From positions 62,001 through 126,000 of the forward strand of contig NZ_BOVL01000007.1 of assembly GCF_019972155.1 (NCBI RefSeq): a stretch of 64,000 nt of DNA. The letters are read 5' to 3'. Source of the stretch: Bradyrhizobium sp. RD5-C2. GTDB lineage: Bacteria; Pseudomonadota; Alphaproteobacteria; Rhizobiales; Xanthobacteraceae. The position numbers and the translations under genes are program-made. This document shows, one piece after another, positions 1 to 9,671 of the stretch. Position 1 is the stretch's first letter. Each line of letters starts with the position of its first letter. Under the pieces are notes generated by a model, which worked only from the letters and a program-made list of their open reading frames with translations, searched no databases and was not told where the DNA came from.

Positions 1-1671
1 CTGTTGTCGGGGACAAACACCTATACCGGCGGCACCACGGTGAACGGCGGCTTCCTCGACGTGATGGGCTCGATCGCATCATCCACCGGCACGACCGTCA
101 ATTCCGGCGGTGCGCTGACCGGCTCCGGCATCGTGAGCGATACAACAATTGCTGCCGGCGGCATCTTCCTGCCTGGCAGCGGCTTCGGCACGTCGACGAG
201 CGTGCAAGGCAACCTCGCTTTCCAGTCGGGGGCGCTCTATCTTGTGCAGCTCAGCTCGGCGACATCAACCTTCGCCGATGTCACCGGCAAGGCGAACGTC
301 TCTGGCAATGTCGGCATCACGATCAATGCCAACGGCATCGTGATGAAGAAATACATGATCCTTCATGCGGCGGGCGGTGTCAGCGGAACTTTCGATAGCG
401 CCTCCGCTCCGGGCGCGCTTGTTCCGACCGTCACCTATGATCCGACCCACGCCTACATCGATTTCAATCTAAATTTCAGCGCGCAGAGCAATCTCAACCT
501 CAACCAGGCCAATGTCGCCAACGCGCTCGCAAATTTCTTCAACAGCAACGGCGGCATTCCCACTGTCTTCGCGACGCTGCAGCCTGCGGGCTTGTCACAA
601 GCCTCCGGCGAACTGGCGACGGGAACGCAGCAGGCGACCTTCAACGCTATGAACATGTTCCAGGGCGTGCTGACCGATCCCTTCATCACCGGACGCAGCG
701 ATCCGGTCAGCGGGGCCGGCAATGCCAATGCCTATGCCGACGAGTACCTCGCCTACGCGGCCAAGCGTAAGCCTGATGATGCGCTGGCTGCGATTTATAC
801 CAAGGCGCCCCCAACTGCGCCGATCTTCGAGCAACGCTGGAAAGTGTGGGCTGCGGGATATGGCGGTTCGCAGCGGACGGACGGCAGCGCGGTGGCCGGA
901 TCGAACGACACTCGCAGCAGCATTTACGGTACGGTCGTCGGCGTCGACTATCGCATCTCACCGGACACGATTGCCGGCTTCGCGCTAGGCGGCGGCGGCA
1001 CCAACTTCAACGTCAACGGACTCGGCGCTGGCCGCTCCGACTTGTTCCAGGCTGGCGCGTTCGTCCGTCACAATGCAGGGCCGGCGTATCTCACGGGCGC
1101 GCTGGCATATGGCTGGCAGGATATCACGACTGATCGCACGGTAACGGTTGCCGGCATCGACCAATTGCGCGCCCAGTTCAACGCCAGTGCATGGAGCGGG
1201 CGCCTCGAGGGCGGCTATCGCTTCGTGTCGCAAGGCTTTGGCTGGATCCCCTATGCGGCCGGACAGTTCACGACGTTCGACCTGCCGAACTACGCTGAAC
1301 AAGCCATAATCGGCGCCAACACCTTCGTGTTGGCCTACAACGCCAAGAGCGTGACCGACACGCGCGGTGAGCTTGGTCTTCGTACCGACAAGGCCTTTGC
1401 AGCGGCCGATGGGATCCTGACGCTGCGCGGCCGTGTCGCGTGGGCCCACGATTTCAATCCGGACCGTTCCATCGCGGCGGTTTTCCAGACGCTACCGGGC
1501 GCGAGCTTCGTGGTAAGCGGCGCCAGGCAGGCATCTGGCTCGGCACTGGTGACGGCTGCGGCCGAGAAGACATGGCTGAACGGCTGGTCAGCTGCAGCAA
1601 CATTCGAAGGCGAGTTCTCCAACGTAACCGAGAGCTACGCTGGCAAGGGGATGGTGCGATACGCTTGGTGA
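1..1671 (+). CDS. Autotransporter, C-terminal part (5' end outside window)
   Basis: The frame is open to the first base of the window, so the true start lies upstream and only 556 residues are seen. The first ~60 residues are Gly/Thr/Ser-rich repeats of the passenger-associated type (GGTTVNGG, GTTVNSGGALTGSG), forming the end of a beta-helical passenger. From about residue 280 (KVWAAGYGGSQRTDG) to the end lies a typical autotransporter beta-barrel with alternating strands, ending in an aromatic residue (VRYAW) as expected for outer-membrane insertion by BAM. The role is surface display or adhesion; the passenger ligand is unknown. An 8-bp inverted repeat (1676-1683/1714-1721) follows the stop and may be a weak terminator. 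Confidence 0.9.
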   Translation: MLSGTNTYTGGTTVNGGFLDVMGSIASSTGTTVNSGGALTGSGIVSDTTIAAGGIFLPGSGFGTSTSVQGNLAFQSGALYLVQLSSATSTFADVTGKANVSGNVGITINANGIVMKKYMILHAAGGVSGTFDSASAPGALVPTVTYDPTHAYIDFNLNFSAQSNLNLNQANVANALANFFNSNGGIPTVFATLQPAGLSQASGELATGTQQATFNAMNMFQGVLTDPFITGRSDPVSGAGNANAYADEYLAYAAKRKPDDALAAIYTKAPPTAPIFEQRWKVWAAGYGGSQRTDGSAVAGSNDTRSSIYGTVVGVDYRISPDTIAGFALGGGGTNFNVNGLGAGRSDLFQAGAFVRHNAGPAYLTGALAYGWQDITTDRTVTVAGIDQLRAQFNASAWSGRLEGGYRFVSQGFGWIPYAAGQFTTFDLPNYAEQAIIGANTFVLAYNAKSVTDTRGELGLRTDKAFAAADGILTLRGRVAWAHDFNPDRSIAAVFQTLPGASFVVSGARQASGSALVTAAAEKTWLNGWSAAATFEGEFSNVTESYAGKGMVRYAW

Positions 1672-1914
1672 GGCCGGCTTCTGGCCCAAAACCCACATGC
1701 CAAGCGTCAGTTGCAGAAGCCAGCAAAATGCAACAGCCTCGCGCAAGGGACACCTGCCCGACTTCTGAATACTAGAAATGTATCTCTGAGTTGCCCGACG
1801 TGTCAAGTTGCTTGGTCGAACGCCGGCCGCCGCAGGCTACTTTGCATGGGGTTGTTCTCGATATTTTGGCAGCGCCCGCTGCGACGGCTCAAAACTTCAT
1901 ATTGCGCTAGCGCG

Positions 1915-2855
1915 TCACTTCACGCTCTTCACGAACTCGAAAATCTCATCCGTCAGCCGCGTGTCCGGCGTGTTGATCGCATAGACTTCGGACATATGGC
2001 TGTGCTGCGGCAGCATGAAGCTGCGGGCGCCGCCGCTCGGCCGCTTGCAGCTGGCCTGTTTCAATAGCTCGAACTGTTCGACGAAGCGCGGCGGATCGAG
2101 CTCGGCCGCGGTGATCAGGAACGGGATCGGGCTCGCGACGAGGCCTTGCAACGAGGAGCGTTCGGCGTAGCGCGAGGGATCGGAGCCGTAATAGGCGAGC
2201 TCGGCATCGCCGGCCGGCGAAGCCGTCAGATCGTAGATGCCCGACACCATGATCGCGCCGGCAAGGCCGCCGCCCTTCACCTTGTGGAATTCGCCGTGTG
2301 ACACATAGCTCGCGACATGGATCGCGCCGGCCGACTGGCCCATCAGGAAGATGCGCCCGGGGTCGCCGCCGCGGCTGGTGATGTTCTCCGCGACCCACTG
2401 CACGACCGCGCCCATGTCTTCGGCGCCTGCCGGCCACGGAAAGGCCGGCGCCAGGCGATAGGTGGCATTGACGCCGACAAAGCCGCTCTGGGTGGCCCAC
2501 AGCATGACGTTGTCGTAGAACGGGCTGCCGGGGGGCGCTTGCTGCCGGCAATGAAGCCGCCGCCGTGGATGTAGATCAGCACCGGCCGGGGCGCCGCTGC
2601 CGCGGTGTCCGGCGTGAAGACGTCGAGCAGATGCCGGTCGGCAGGGCCATACTTGACGTCGCGCTCGACCTTGACGCCCTGATAGGGCTCCTTCTGTTGC
2701 ATCGGCGCGTAGAGCGCGGCCGTCTTGGGCATCTCGACGACGCGGCCGAGTTCCAGGAGCTTCCAGGCCAGATCTTCCGGCATAGGGCTCTCTTGGGCGA
2801 GCGCCGGCCCTGACAGCATCAGGGCCGCCGCCAAAGCCGATAGTGCCAATCTCAT
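1915..2855 (-). pseudogene. Secreted alpha/beta hydrolase (esterase/lipase), frameshifted
   Basis: Two overlapping minus-strand frames together encode one HSL/carboxylesterase-type hydrolase. The first (from ATG at 2855) has a signal peptide ending near GPALAQ and the oxyanion-hole motif HGGGF. The second carries the nucleophile motif GQSAG, a downstream Glu/Asp segment (TAAELDP) and the His segment (PQHSHMSE). The frames join at a run of six G on the + strand (2530-2535). One extra base there would restore KRPPGSPFYDNVM and a continuous protein of about 313 residues. Either the gene is broken or one base of the homopolymer was lost in sequencing. The protein would act in the periplasm on small acyl esters. 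Confidence 0.8.
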
Positions 2856-2982
2856 TCCAGGGCCCCTCGATTGCCGCAGGCGGCCGAACTTGGCCGCTGT
2901 TGCGCCGGATTCACACCGATTTCGCCGTGACGATTCGCGGCATTTGCGCTACCCACGGGCTTAACTTCGGAGTTGCAACCCC

Positions 2983-4182
2983 ATGAGCCGCCGCGTCAAG
3001 AGACCTCTCCGCCCAGCGAGCGAGCGCGCCAAAGGCGCGCGTCCCCATCGCGGCCCGGCGGCCGAGCGGGGGCCGGCGCATCGTGCGGGCGGCAAGTCGG
3101 CAGCGGTGCGCCTTGGCGACAAGCAACGGGCGCCCAAGCCATTCGTGCCGCCCGAGCCCGAAAAGAGCGTCGCCGAACCGCCGCCGCTGCCGACCAAGGT
3201 GCAGACCGTGGTGGTGACGGCGGACGAGGACAATATGCGCGTCGACCGCTTTCTCGAGGCGCGTTTCCCCGGCCTGTCGTTTTCCCACATCCAGCGCATC
3301 GTTCGGAAGGGCGAGTTGCGCGTCAACGGCAAGCGTGCGGACAGCAAGGACCGGCTGGAAGAAGGGCAGAGCGTCCGCATTCCGCCGCTGCGGCTCGATA
3401 CGCCGAAGGCGGCCGCCAGCCTGTCAGAAGCGGCCAAGAAGACCCTCCAGGATCTCAAGGACATGACCCTGTTCGAGGACGCCGACGTGATGGTGCTAAA
3501 CAAGCCCGCAGGCCTGGCGGTTCAGGGCGGCTCCGGCATCACGCGCAATGTCGACGACATGCTTGAGGTGATGCGCGACGCCAAGGGCCAGAAGCCGCGG
3601 CTGGTGCATCGGCTCGACCGCGAGACCTCGGGCTGCCTGCTGATCGCCAAGACGCGCTTTGCCGCGACCGCTCTGACCGGCTCGTTCCGTCATCGTTCGG
3701 CGCGCAAGATCTACTGGGCGCTGGTCGCCGGCGTGCCGAAGCCGAAGCAGGGCCGCATCTCGACCTATCTCGCCAAGGAGGAGAGCGAGGAAGACAGCAT
3801 CATGCGGATCGCAGCGCATGGCGACGAGGGCGCCAGCCACGCCGTGACCTACTACGCCGTGGTCGAGACCTCGGCGACGAAGCTCGCCTGGGTGTCGCTC
3901 AAGCCGGTGACCGGCCGCACCCATCAATTGCGCGCCCACATGGCGCATATCGATCACGCGATCGTCGGCGATCCCAAATACTTCAACAAGGAAAACTGGC
4001 AGCTGCCGGGCGGCCTGCAGAACCGGCTGCATCTGCTCGCCCGCCGCATCGTGATTCCGCACCCGCGCGGCGGCGTGATCGATGCGACAGCGCCGCTGCC
4101 GCCGCACATGCTGCAATCCTGGAATCTGCTCGGGCTCGAGGCCGACCGGTTCGACCCCATCGAGAACGCGCCCGAGGAGTGA
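2983..4182 (+). CDS. RluA-family 23S rRNA pseudouridine synthase
   Basis: 399 residues. An N-terminal basic, Pro/Ala-rich extension (~1-80) precedes an S4 RNA-binding domain (about 85-135, MRVDRFLEARFPG). The catalytic domain carries HRLDRETSG at about 209-217, with the nucleophilic Asp at 212, and the conserved GRTHQLRAHM and GDPKY motifs. The domain order is that of RluC/RluD, which isomerise uridines in the large-subunit rRNA; the exact target sites cannot be told. The ATG at 2983 follows a GGAG about 10 nt upstream. The charged extension is longer than in E. coli RluC but is common in alphaproteobacteria. Confidence 0.92.
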   Translation: MSRRVKRPLRPASERAKGARPHRGPAAERGPAHRAGGKSAAVRLGDKQRAPKPFVPPEPEKSVAEPPPLPTKVQTVVVTADEDNMRVDRFLEARFPGLSFSHIQRIVRKGELRVNGKRADSKDRLEEGQSVRIPPLRLDTPKAAASLSEAAKKTLQDLKDMTLFEDADVMVLNKPAGLAVQGGSGITRNVDDMLEVMRDAKGQKPRLVHRLDRETSGCLLIAKTRFAATALTGSFRHRSARKIYWALVAGVPKPKQGRISTYLAKEESEEDSIMRIAAHGDEGASHAVTYYAVVETSATKLAWVSLKPVTGRTHQLRAHMAHIDHAIVGDPKYFNKENWQLPGGLQNRLHLLARRIVIPHPRGGVIDATAPLPPHMLQSWNLLGLEADRFDPIENAPEE

Positions 4183-4305
4183 CGGCGGACGCCGCCTCCC
4201 GATATCCGTCGCGGACAGCAAGAACGATCAAAGCGGCCCAGCGCGCCGCGGCTATGTTGCCGCGCGCCGGGCACTGCCGGCATGCAACCGTCAAAGAGGC
4301 TGTCC

Positions 4306-5520
4306 ATGACCGGGACCTGGTTACGCGTCGCGCTTTTCCTGATTGGCTCGGCTGTCGCCGCTGCGGCGGCACATGCCGAGACCGTGGTGCTGCGCGGCGG
4401 CACGCTTTACGCATCGGCCGATGCGGCTGCGTTGCCGGATGCGGCGATCGTGATCACGGACGGCGTCATCAGCGCGGTCGGCAAGTCCGGCGACGTCAAG
4501 TTGCCCTCGGATGCGCGCCTGATCGATTGCAGCGGCAAGACCATCGTTGCCGGGTTCTGGAACAGCCACGTGCATTTCACGGAGCATGTCTGGCACAACG
4601 CCGGCGAGACACCGGCCGCACCGCTGACGCAGCACATGCAGGAGATGCTGACCCGATGGGGCTTTACCACGGTCTGGGACCTCGGCTCCGATCCACGCAA
4701 CACGCTGCCGCTGCGCAAACGCATCGCAGCGGGTGAGGTCGCAGGTCCCACCATCCTGCTCGCCGGCAACGTGTTTCCCAAGGGCGGTCATCCCGTCTAC
4801 CTGCCGCCCGAAATTCAGCTTCCTGAAGCCGCGACGCCGGAGGAGGCGGCGAAGTGGGCGCGCGACTGGCTCGCGATGGGTGAGGACGGCATCAAGCTGT
4901 TCACCGGTGCGTTCATGGGCGACAAGCCCGTCATCAACATGGACCCGGCGATCGCCAAGGCGGCCGTCGACGTCGCGCATGCGCAGGGCAGGCCGGTGTT
5001 CGCGCATCCGCAGAACAAGATCGGCGTCGAGACGGTGATCGCAGCCGACGTCGACGTGCTGGCGCACACCACGCCCAGCGAGCGGAGCTACACGGATGAC
5101 CAGCTGGCGCGGTTCAAGGCGCAGGGGACGGCGCTGATCCCGACGCTTTCGCTGTTCACGACGGTGGTTCTCGACCCCAACGTCACCAACCGTCTGGTGG
5201 CCGCGACCGTCAATCAGCTCAAGCAGTTCTCGGAGAACGGCGGCACGGTGCTGTTCGGCACCGATGTCGGCTTCACCAAGCTGTACGACACCACGCAGGA
5301 ATTCCAGCTGATGCACCGCGCGCTGTCGGAACGCCAAGTGCTGGCCTCACTGACCACCAATCCGGCACGGTTCTTCAAGGCCGCGAAGAAGGGCAGGGTG
5401 GAGCAGGGTTTTGACGCCGATCTCGTGGTGCTCGACGGCGATCCGCTCAGCGACGTCGCCAATCTTGCGAAGGTGAGCATGACCATCCGTGCAGGTCACG
5501 TGATCTATCAGAAGCCGTGA
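4306..5520 (+). CDS. Secreted amidohydrolase-family protein
   Basis: 404 residues from the ATG at 4306, chosen because AGAGG lies just upstream and the protein then begins with a clean signal peptide (MTGTWLRVALFLIG... AAHA). An in-frame ATG at 4282 is less likely. Metal-dependent hydrolase (imidazolonepropionase/prolidase-like branch of PF01979): metal site NSHVHF, internal Lys in DGIKLF, His residues in VFAHPQ and VLAHTTP, and Asp in FGTDVGF. The C-terminal segment (GFDADLVVLDGDPL) is the usual composite beta-sandwich. It probably hydrolyses an amide or peptide-like substrate in the periplasm; the substrate is unknown. A second family member lies at 9672. Confidence 0.85.
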   Translation: MTGTWLRVALFLIGSAVAAAAAHAETVVLRGGTLYASADAAALPDAAIVITDGVISAVGKSGDVKLPSDARLIDCSGKTIVAGFWNSHVHFTEHVWHNAGETPAAPLTQHMQEMLTRWGFTTVWDLGSDPRNTLPLRKRIAAGEVAGPTILLAGNVFPKGGHPVYLPPEIQLPEAATPEEAAKWARDWLAMGEDGIKLFTGAFMGDKPVINMDPAIAKAAVDVAHAQGRPVFAHPQNKIGVETVIAADVDVLAHTTPSERSYTDDQLARFKAQGTALIPTLSLFTTVVLDPNVTNRLVAATVNQLKQFSENGGTVLFGTDVGFTKLYDTTQEFQLMHRALSERQVLASLTTNPARFFKAAKKGRVEQGFDADLVVLDGDPLSDVANLAKVSMTIRAGHVIYQKP

Positions 5521-5605
5521 CAGCCGGCCGGGAACGCGCAAATCAAACGCAGCGTTGACCCGCAGCGATCCGGTTCAAAGCAATCGAATGTCCGAATCTG
5601 TTTGG

Positions 5606-5815
5606 CTATCCAAACGGACCGCTTTGATTTCGTCGCATGATCTTGAGCGTGAGCAGGACCGCCCCGAGTACAAGAAACAGGACGCCAACGACGGTTGTGC
5701 TCGTGGATTCGAACGTCACACCCACTGCCGTCAACAAGCAGCCAAGAACGATAGCAACCAGCCCACCAAGCTTCTTTACCAGCAGAAACTGTCCGTCGCT
5801 TGCGCGCGCCACCAT
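5606..5815 (-). CDS. Small two-helix membrane protein, unknown function
   Basis: 69 residues, beginning MVARASDGQFLLVKK. The ATG at 5815 has GAGG about 8 nt upstream; longer in-frame starts give non-coding-looking sequence. Two hydrophobic segments are visible (GLVAIVLGCLLTAVGV and TVVGVLFLVLGAVLLTL), followed by a basic tail (KIMRRNQ). It probably sits in the inner membrane as a hairpin. I recognise no family; the regular hydrophobicity and good ribosome site support it as a real gene. It stands alone between convergent and divergent neighbours. Confidence 0.65.
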   Translation of the reverse strand: MVARASDGQFLLVKKLGGLVAIVLGCLLTAVGVTFESTSTTVVGVLFLVLGAVLLTLKIMRRNQSGPFG

Positions 5816-6241
5816 GATCAACCTCACTCTGCAAGTGATGCGGTCATTCCACCATCGCCGCCTGCCGGTGTTGCCCGGACAAACGGCAGGCTCACCTCCG
5901 CACGCGATGATCGTACTCTCGAGCACCATTGATGCAAATCGCTCGTTGCTGGCAAGACGATTTCTCTTTTGATTCAATTGCGCCACGACCGATGGGGCAG
6001 CCTTGTTGACTTAGCTGTGTTGGAACGTCGCAGGGGTCGATGAAGTGGCACATTTTGCATAGCGCTGTATTTCTGCGACGCGCAACGCGTTCAGCTCATT
6101 TGTCGTAAAGTGCGCTAGACCAACACAAGCATTGCAAATGCTGCAGGAGCGGATCGTTGACTCCGTATTTTTTTTGCGCCTATTTTAGGTTGCCGACTAA
6201 ACGACCTGAAACAGCAGGGTCGAAATCCGGAAGGAGAGCCA
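5816..6241. other. Long intergenic region upstream of glsA
   Basis: 426 bases without a convincing gene, more A/T-rich than the surroundings. It holds the start region of the small membrane protein at its left end and the putative glsA promoter at 6157-6186 at its right end. I see no RNA gene. Confidence 0.6.
6157..6186 (+). promoter_or_regulatory. Putative sigma-70 promoter of the glsA operon
   Basis: TTGACT (6157-6162) and TATTTT (6181-6186) are separated by 18 bases that include a run of eight T. They lie about 55 bases before the glsA ATG, in an A/T-rich patch. Match by eye only. Confidence 0.5.
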
Positions 6242-7240
6242 ATGTGGCGACCTTCGATCGCGGAACAAGCGGAGCGGCCTTTCATCTCGACGGGGCACTT
6301 GCCCGATCCCGAGATGGTGCAGGAGCTCGTGTCTCAAGCTCATCTGCGCTTCAAGTCGAACAACGAAGGAAGCAATTCGCAGGTCTACCCGGCGCTGGCC
6401 AGAGTGCCGAGTGAGCTGTTCGGCGTCTGCGTGGCCGGTGCCAGCGGACGCGTCTACGGTGCCGGCGATATCGATTACGAATTCTCGATCATGAGTGTGT
6501 CGAAGCCATTCGTGTTCGCGCTGGTGTGCGAGGCGATCGGCCCCGAAGAGGCTCGCGCAAAATTGGGTGCCAATGCGACCGGGCTGCCGTTCAATTCGCT
6601 GGCGGCGATCGAGCACGGAGCCGGGCGCACCAACCCAATGGTGAACGCGGGTGCGATCGCGACCACAAGCCTCGTGCCGGGTCCGAGCACGGAGGAGCAA
6701 TGGCGCTTCATTCATGACGGCCTTTCGCGCTTCGCGGGCCGCAAGCTCTCGCTCAACGAGGAGGTCTACGCCTCGGCATCGAAGACCAATTTTCGAAATC
6801 GAAGCATCGCCCGGTTGCTGGAGAGCTACGACCGGATCTACTGCGACGCCAGGCAAGCGACCGATCTCTACACCCGGCAGTGTTCCCTGAATGTGAGCGC
6901 CAGGGATCTCGCCGTGATGGGCGCGACGCTGGCTGATGGTGGAGTCAATCCGGTTACCCGGAAGCGGGTGGTCGATGCGGCGGTCTGCCACTATGCGTTG
7001 GCTGTGATGGTCACTGCCGGACTGTATGAAACGTCAGGTGACTGGCTGTACGACATCGGTCTGCCCGGCAAGAGCGGCATCGGTGGCGGCATCGTCGCGG
7101 TGTCTCCGGGAAAAGGTGGTTTCGGTACCTTCGGGCCGCCACTGGATGCGGCCGGCAACAGCGTGCGAGGGCAGCTCGCCGCGAAGTTCCTGTCGCAAAG
7201 ACTGGGCATGGATCTGTTCGTGTCCCAACCGGACGAGTGA
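6242..7240 (+). CDS. glsA: Glutaminase A
   Basis: 332 residues; hydrolyses L-glutamine to glutamate and ammonia in the cytoplasm. The serine-dependent beta-lactamase-like fold is shown by the Ser-x-x-Lys motif in MSVSKPF, the conserved NPMVNAGAIA and SKTNFRNRSIA segments, and GKSGIGGGIVAV near the C-terminus. Length is slightly above the usual ~310. The ATG at 6242 is preceded by GGAAGGAGAG. It is first of a likely operon with an MFS transporter (71-nt gap), hdeD and an amidohydrolase. Glutaminase with HdeD suggests ammonia-based acid protection (inference). Confidence 0.93.
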   Translation: MWRPSIAEQAERPFISTGHLPDPEMVQELVSQAHLRFKSNNEGSNSQVYPALARVPSELFGVCVAGASGRVYGAGDIDYEFSIMSVSKPFVFALVCEAIGPEEARAKLGANATGLPFNSLAAIEHGAGRTNPMVNAGAIATTSLVPGPSTEEQWRFIHDGLSRFAGRKLSLNEEVYASASKTNFRNRSIARLLESYDRIYCDARQATDLYTRQCSLNVSARDLAVMGATLADGGVNPVTRKRVVDAAVCHYALAVMVTAGLYETSGDWLYDIGLPGKSGIGGGIVAVSPGKGGFGTFGPPLDAAGNSVRGQLAAKFLSQRLGMDLFVSQPDE

Positions 7241-7311
7241 AACAAGATGCTCTGAGGATCGGTGGAGCTGTAGCTCGATCGATCGCAACGCCGGGCAGGT
7301 TGGAGGACACG

Positions 7312-8964
7312 ATGGCAGCGCAAGCGATCTCGATCGGCGATATTCGGCAGGAAGAGCGTGCATCATGGGTGCCCATGATTGCGATCGCGTTCGGTCAGAT
7401 GATCATGTCGTTCAACGTCGCGTCGTTGCCGGTAGCGATGGGGGGAATGGTGGCGAGCTTCGGGGTGCCGCCGACCACGGTCGCGACCGGAATCGTGGCC
7501 TACTCGATGCTGGTGGCCGGGTTCGTGATGCTTGGCGCGAAGCTCGCCCAAAGGTTCGGGGCGGTGCAGGTCTTTCGCGGTGCCGTCGTGCTTTTCCTGA
7601 TATCGCAGATCGCGATGACGTTCAGCCCTACGGCTTCCGTCATGATTTCCGCTCAGGCGCTTTGCGGCGTTGCGGGCGCGGTGATCGTGCCCTCACTCGT
7701 CGCGCTGATTGCCGAGAATTATGCCGGACGGCAGCAGGCGACGGCCCTTGGGGCGCTTGGCTCGGCGCGGGCTGCCGCCGGCGTGCTGGCATTTGTCATC
7801 GGTGGGTTGCTCGGCACCTATATCGGCTGGCGCCCCGCGTTTGCAATTCTCATCGCCGCCTCGGCGATCGCTTTCGCGCTGAGTTTCCGCCTGCGGCCCG
7901 ACCGCGGGCGCCCGGATGTTCGGATCGATCTGATCGGCGTCGCCCTTGCCGCGAGCGCGATCATTTTCATCAGTTTCGGATTCAATAATTTGAACGGCTG
8001 GGGAGTGATCCTGGCGACCGGTAATGCGCCGTTCGACTTACTCGGCGTGTCGCCGGCACCGATCCTGATCGTGCTCGGCATTGTACTCGGGCAGGCATTC
8101 CTGATGTGGACGCACCGGCAGCAAGCCGCAGGGAAGACACCGCTGCTGGCGTTGGAGGTGATCGACTCGCCGGAGGAGAGGTGTGCCGTCTACGCGCTGT
8201 TCGCGGTCGTGGCGCTTGAGGCTGCCCTGAACTTTACGGTGCCGCTCTACATTCAGATCGTGCAGGGACGTTCTCCGATCGCGACGGCGATCGCGATGAT
8301 GCCGTTCAATCTGACCGTTTTTGTCTCAGCGATGCTGATCGTCAATCTATACGACAAACTGACGCCTCGACAGATCGGGCGCTTCGGCTTTGGTCTCTGC
8401 ACCGTCGCGTTGCTATGGCTTGCGTTCGTCGTGCGCAATGACTGGAGCGAGATTCCCGTTCTGTTTGGTCTCGTGCTGTTCGGCATCGGCCAGGGCTCGC
8501 TGGTGACGCTGCTGTTCAACGTTCTCGTGACTGCCTCGCCCAAGCAATTGGCGGGGGATGTCGGGTCCTTGCGCGGAACCGCACAGAATCTGGCGGCTGC
8601 GGTTGGCACCGCGGTGGCCGGAGCTCTTCTCGTCGGTCTTTTGAGCACGATCGCGCTCGGCAGGATCGCGGCCAGTCCGGTGCTGACCAAGGAGCTTCAG
8701 AGCCAGGTCGATCTGAGCAACATCACCTTCGTCAGCAATGACCGGCTGCGCAGTGTGCTCGAGGCCACCAGCGGGACGCCGCAGCAGGTCGAGGAGGCCG
8801 TCCGGGTCAACACCGAAGCGCGCCTGCGGGCGTTGAAGATTGGATTGCTGATCATGGCCGGCCTTGCTCTGCTTGCGGTCATTCCCGCGGGGCGGCTGCC
8901 GAATTATCGGCCGGGAGAAATACCGGGCGATGAAGCGACGGGTGAGGGCGAGCGGTCGGCCTGA
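7312..8964 (+). CDS. MFS transporter, DHA2-like
   Basis: 550 residues from the ATG at 7312, which has GGAGGA upstream; a longer in-frame ATG at 7237 starts inside the glsA stop region and is unlikely. The length and the many hydrophobic segments (about 14) fit the DHA2 (14-helix) drug:proton antiporter branch. The loop after helix 2 (LAQRFGAVQVFRGAVV) matches motif A of the superfamily in degenerate form. A soluble loop near residues 450-500 precedes the last helix. It is an inner-membrane exporter; the substrate is unknown. It sits between glsA and hdeD in one transcriptional direction. Confidence 0.88.
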   Translation: MAAQAISIGDIRQEERASWVPMIAIAFGQMIMSFNVASLPVAMGGMVASFGVPPTTVATGIVAYSMLVAGFVMLGAKLAQRFGAVQVFRGAVVLFLISQIAMTFSPTASVMISAQALCGVAGAVIVPSLVALIAENYAGRQQATALGALGSARAAAGVLAFVIGGLLGTYIGWRPAFAILIAASAIAFALSFRLRPDRGRPDVRIDLIGVALAASAIIFISFGFNNLNGWGVILATGNAPFDLLGVSPAPILIVLGIVLGQAFLMWTHRQQAAGKTPLLALEVIDSPEERCAVYALFAVVALEAALNFTVPLYIQIVQGRSPIATAIAMMPFNLTVFVSAMLIVNLYDKLTPRQIGRFGFGLCTVALLWLAFVVRNDWSEIPVLFGLVLFGIGQGSLVTLLFNVLVTASPKQLAGDVGSLRGTAQNLAAAVGTAVAGALLVGLLSTIALGRIAASPVLTKELQSQVDLSNITFVSNDRLRSVLEATSGTPQQVEEAVRVNTEARLRALKIGLLIMAGLALLAVIPAGRLPNYRPGEIPGDEATGEGERSA

Positions 8965-9015
8965 CTGGATGTTGGGCGTTGGGCCCGCCGGGCCTTGGGA
9001 TCAGGGAGGGATGAC

Positions 9016-9579
9016 ATGGCCACCTATGAGAACAGCTCCACAATGCTCCGCGGCCTGCCTGGCCCGCCACTCTGGGTGTGCGTTCTGCTCGGTTTCGTGA
9101 TGATCGCCGCGGGCCTTCTGGTCTTGGGAGATGTGGTGCTTTTCACCGTGATCAGCGCCATCTTCATCGGCTGGACGGCGATCGTCGCCGGTGCGTTCGA
9201 AATCCTGCACGCGTTCTGGACCAAGGGCTGGGGCGGATTTGTGTGGCAGCTTCTGCTCGGGGTGCTCTACCTTGCATGCGGCATCGTCCTGCTGAGCCAG
9301 CCGGTGGCGAGCGCGCTGCTCCTGACCTATGCCCTCGGTCTCCTGCTTTTGGTCTCGGGGATCGTGCGCATGCTGGTCGGGATCGGCCATTGGGAGCAGT
9401 CCGGCTGGATCATGCTGGCATCCGGAATGTTTGGCGTCCTGGCAGGCCTCGTCATTCTGACCGGGTTTCCAGCAACCGGGCTGTGGGTGCTCGGTCTGCT
9501 ACTGGGGATCGATCTGCTGTCGCATGGCGTGGGATGGCTGACCTATGCTTTGCAGCCTGCCGCCAGAGCGGCTCAATAG
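9016..9579 (+). CDS. hdeD: HdeD-family acid-resistance membrane protein
   Basis: 187 residues from the ATG at 9016, with GGGAGGG six bases upstream. Six hydrophobic helices arranged as three hairpins (DUF308), with the family signature TAIVAGAFEILHAF, the GWGGFVWQLLLG segment and the repeated LLLVSGIVRM. Family members are inner-membrane proteins linked to acid tolerance in enterobacteria. It lies 51 nt after the MFS gene and 92 nt before an exported amidohydrolase, so it is probably co-transcribed with glsA. Function here is by family only. Confidence 0.88.
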   Translation: MATYENSSTMLRGLPGPPLWVCVLLGFVMIAAGLLVLGDVVLFTVISAIFIGWTAIVAGAFEILHAFWTKGWGGFVWQLLLGVLYLACGIVLLSQPVASALLLTYALGLLLLVSGIVRMLVGIGHWEQSGWIMLASGMFGVLAGLVILTGFPATGLWVLGLLLGIDLLSHGVGWLTYALQPAARAAQ

Positions 9580-9671
9580 GCCGTCGAGGAGCTGCAATCA
9601 GCCTCATCAGGTCGCGCGCACAGCCAGATCAATGACGATCTCGAACGATGCCCTATCGGCGGAGAGTGGAC

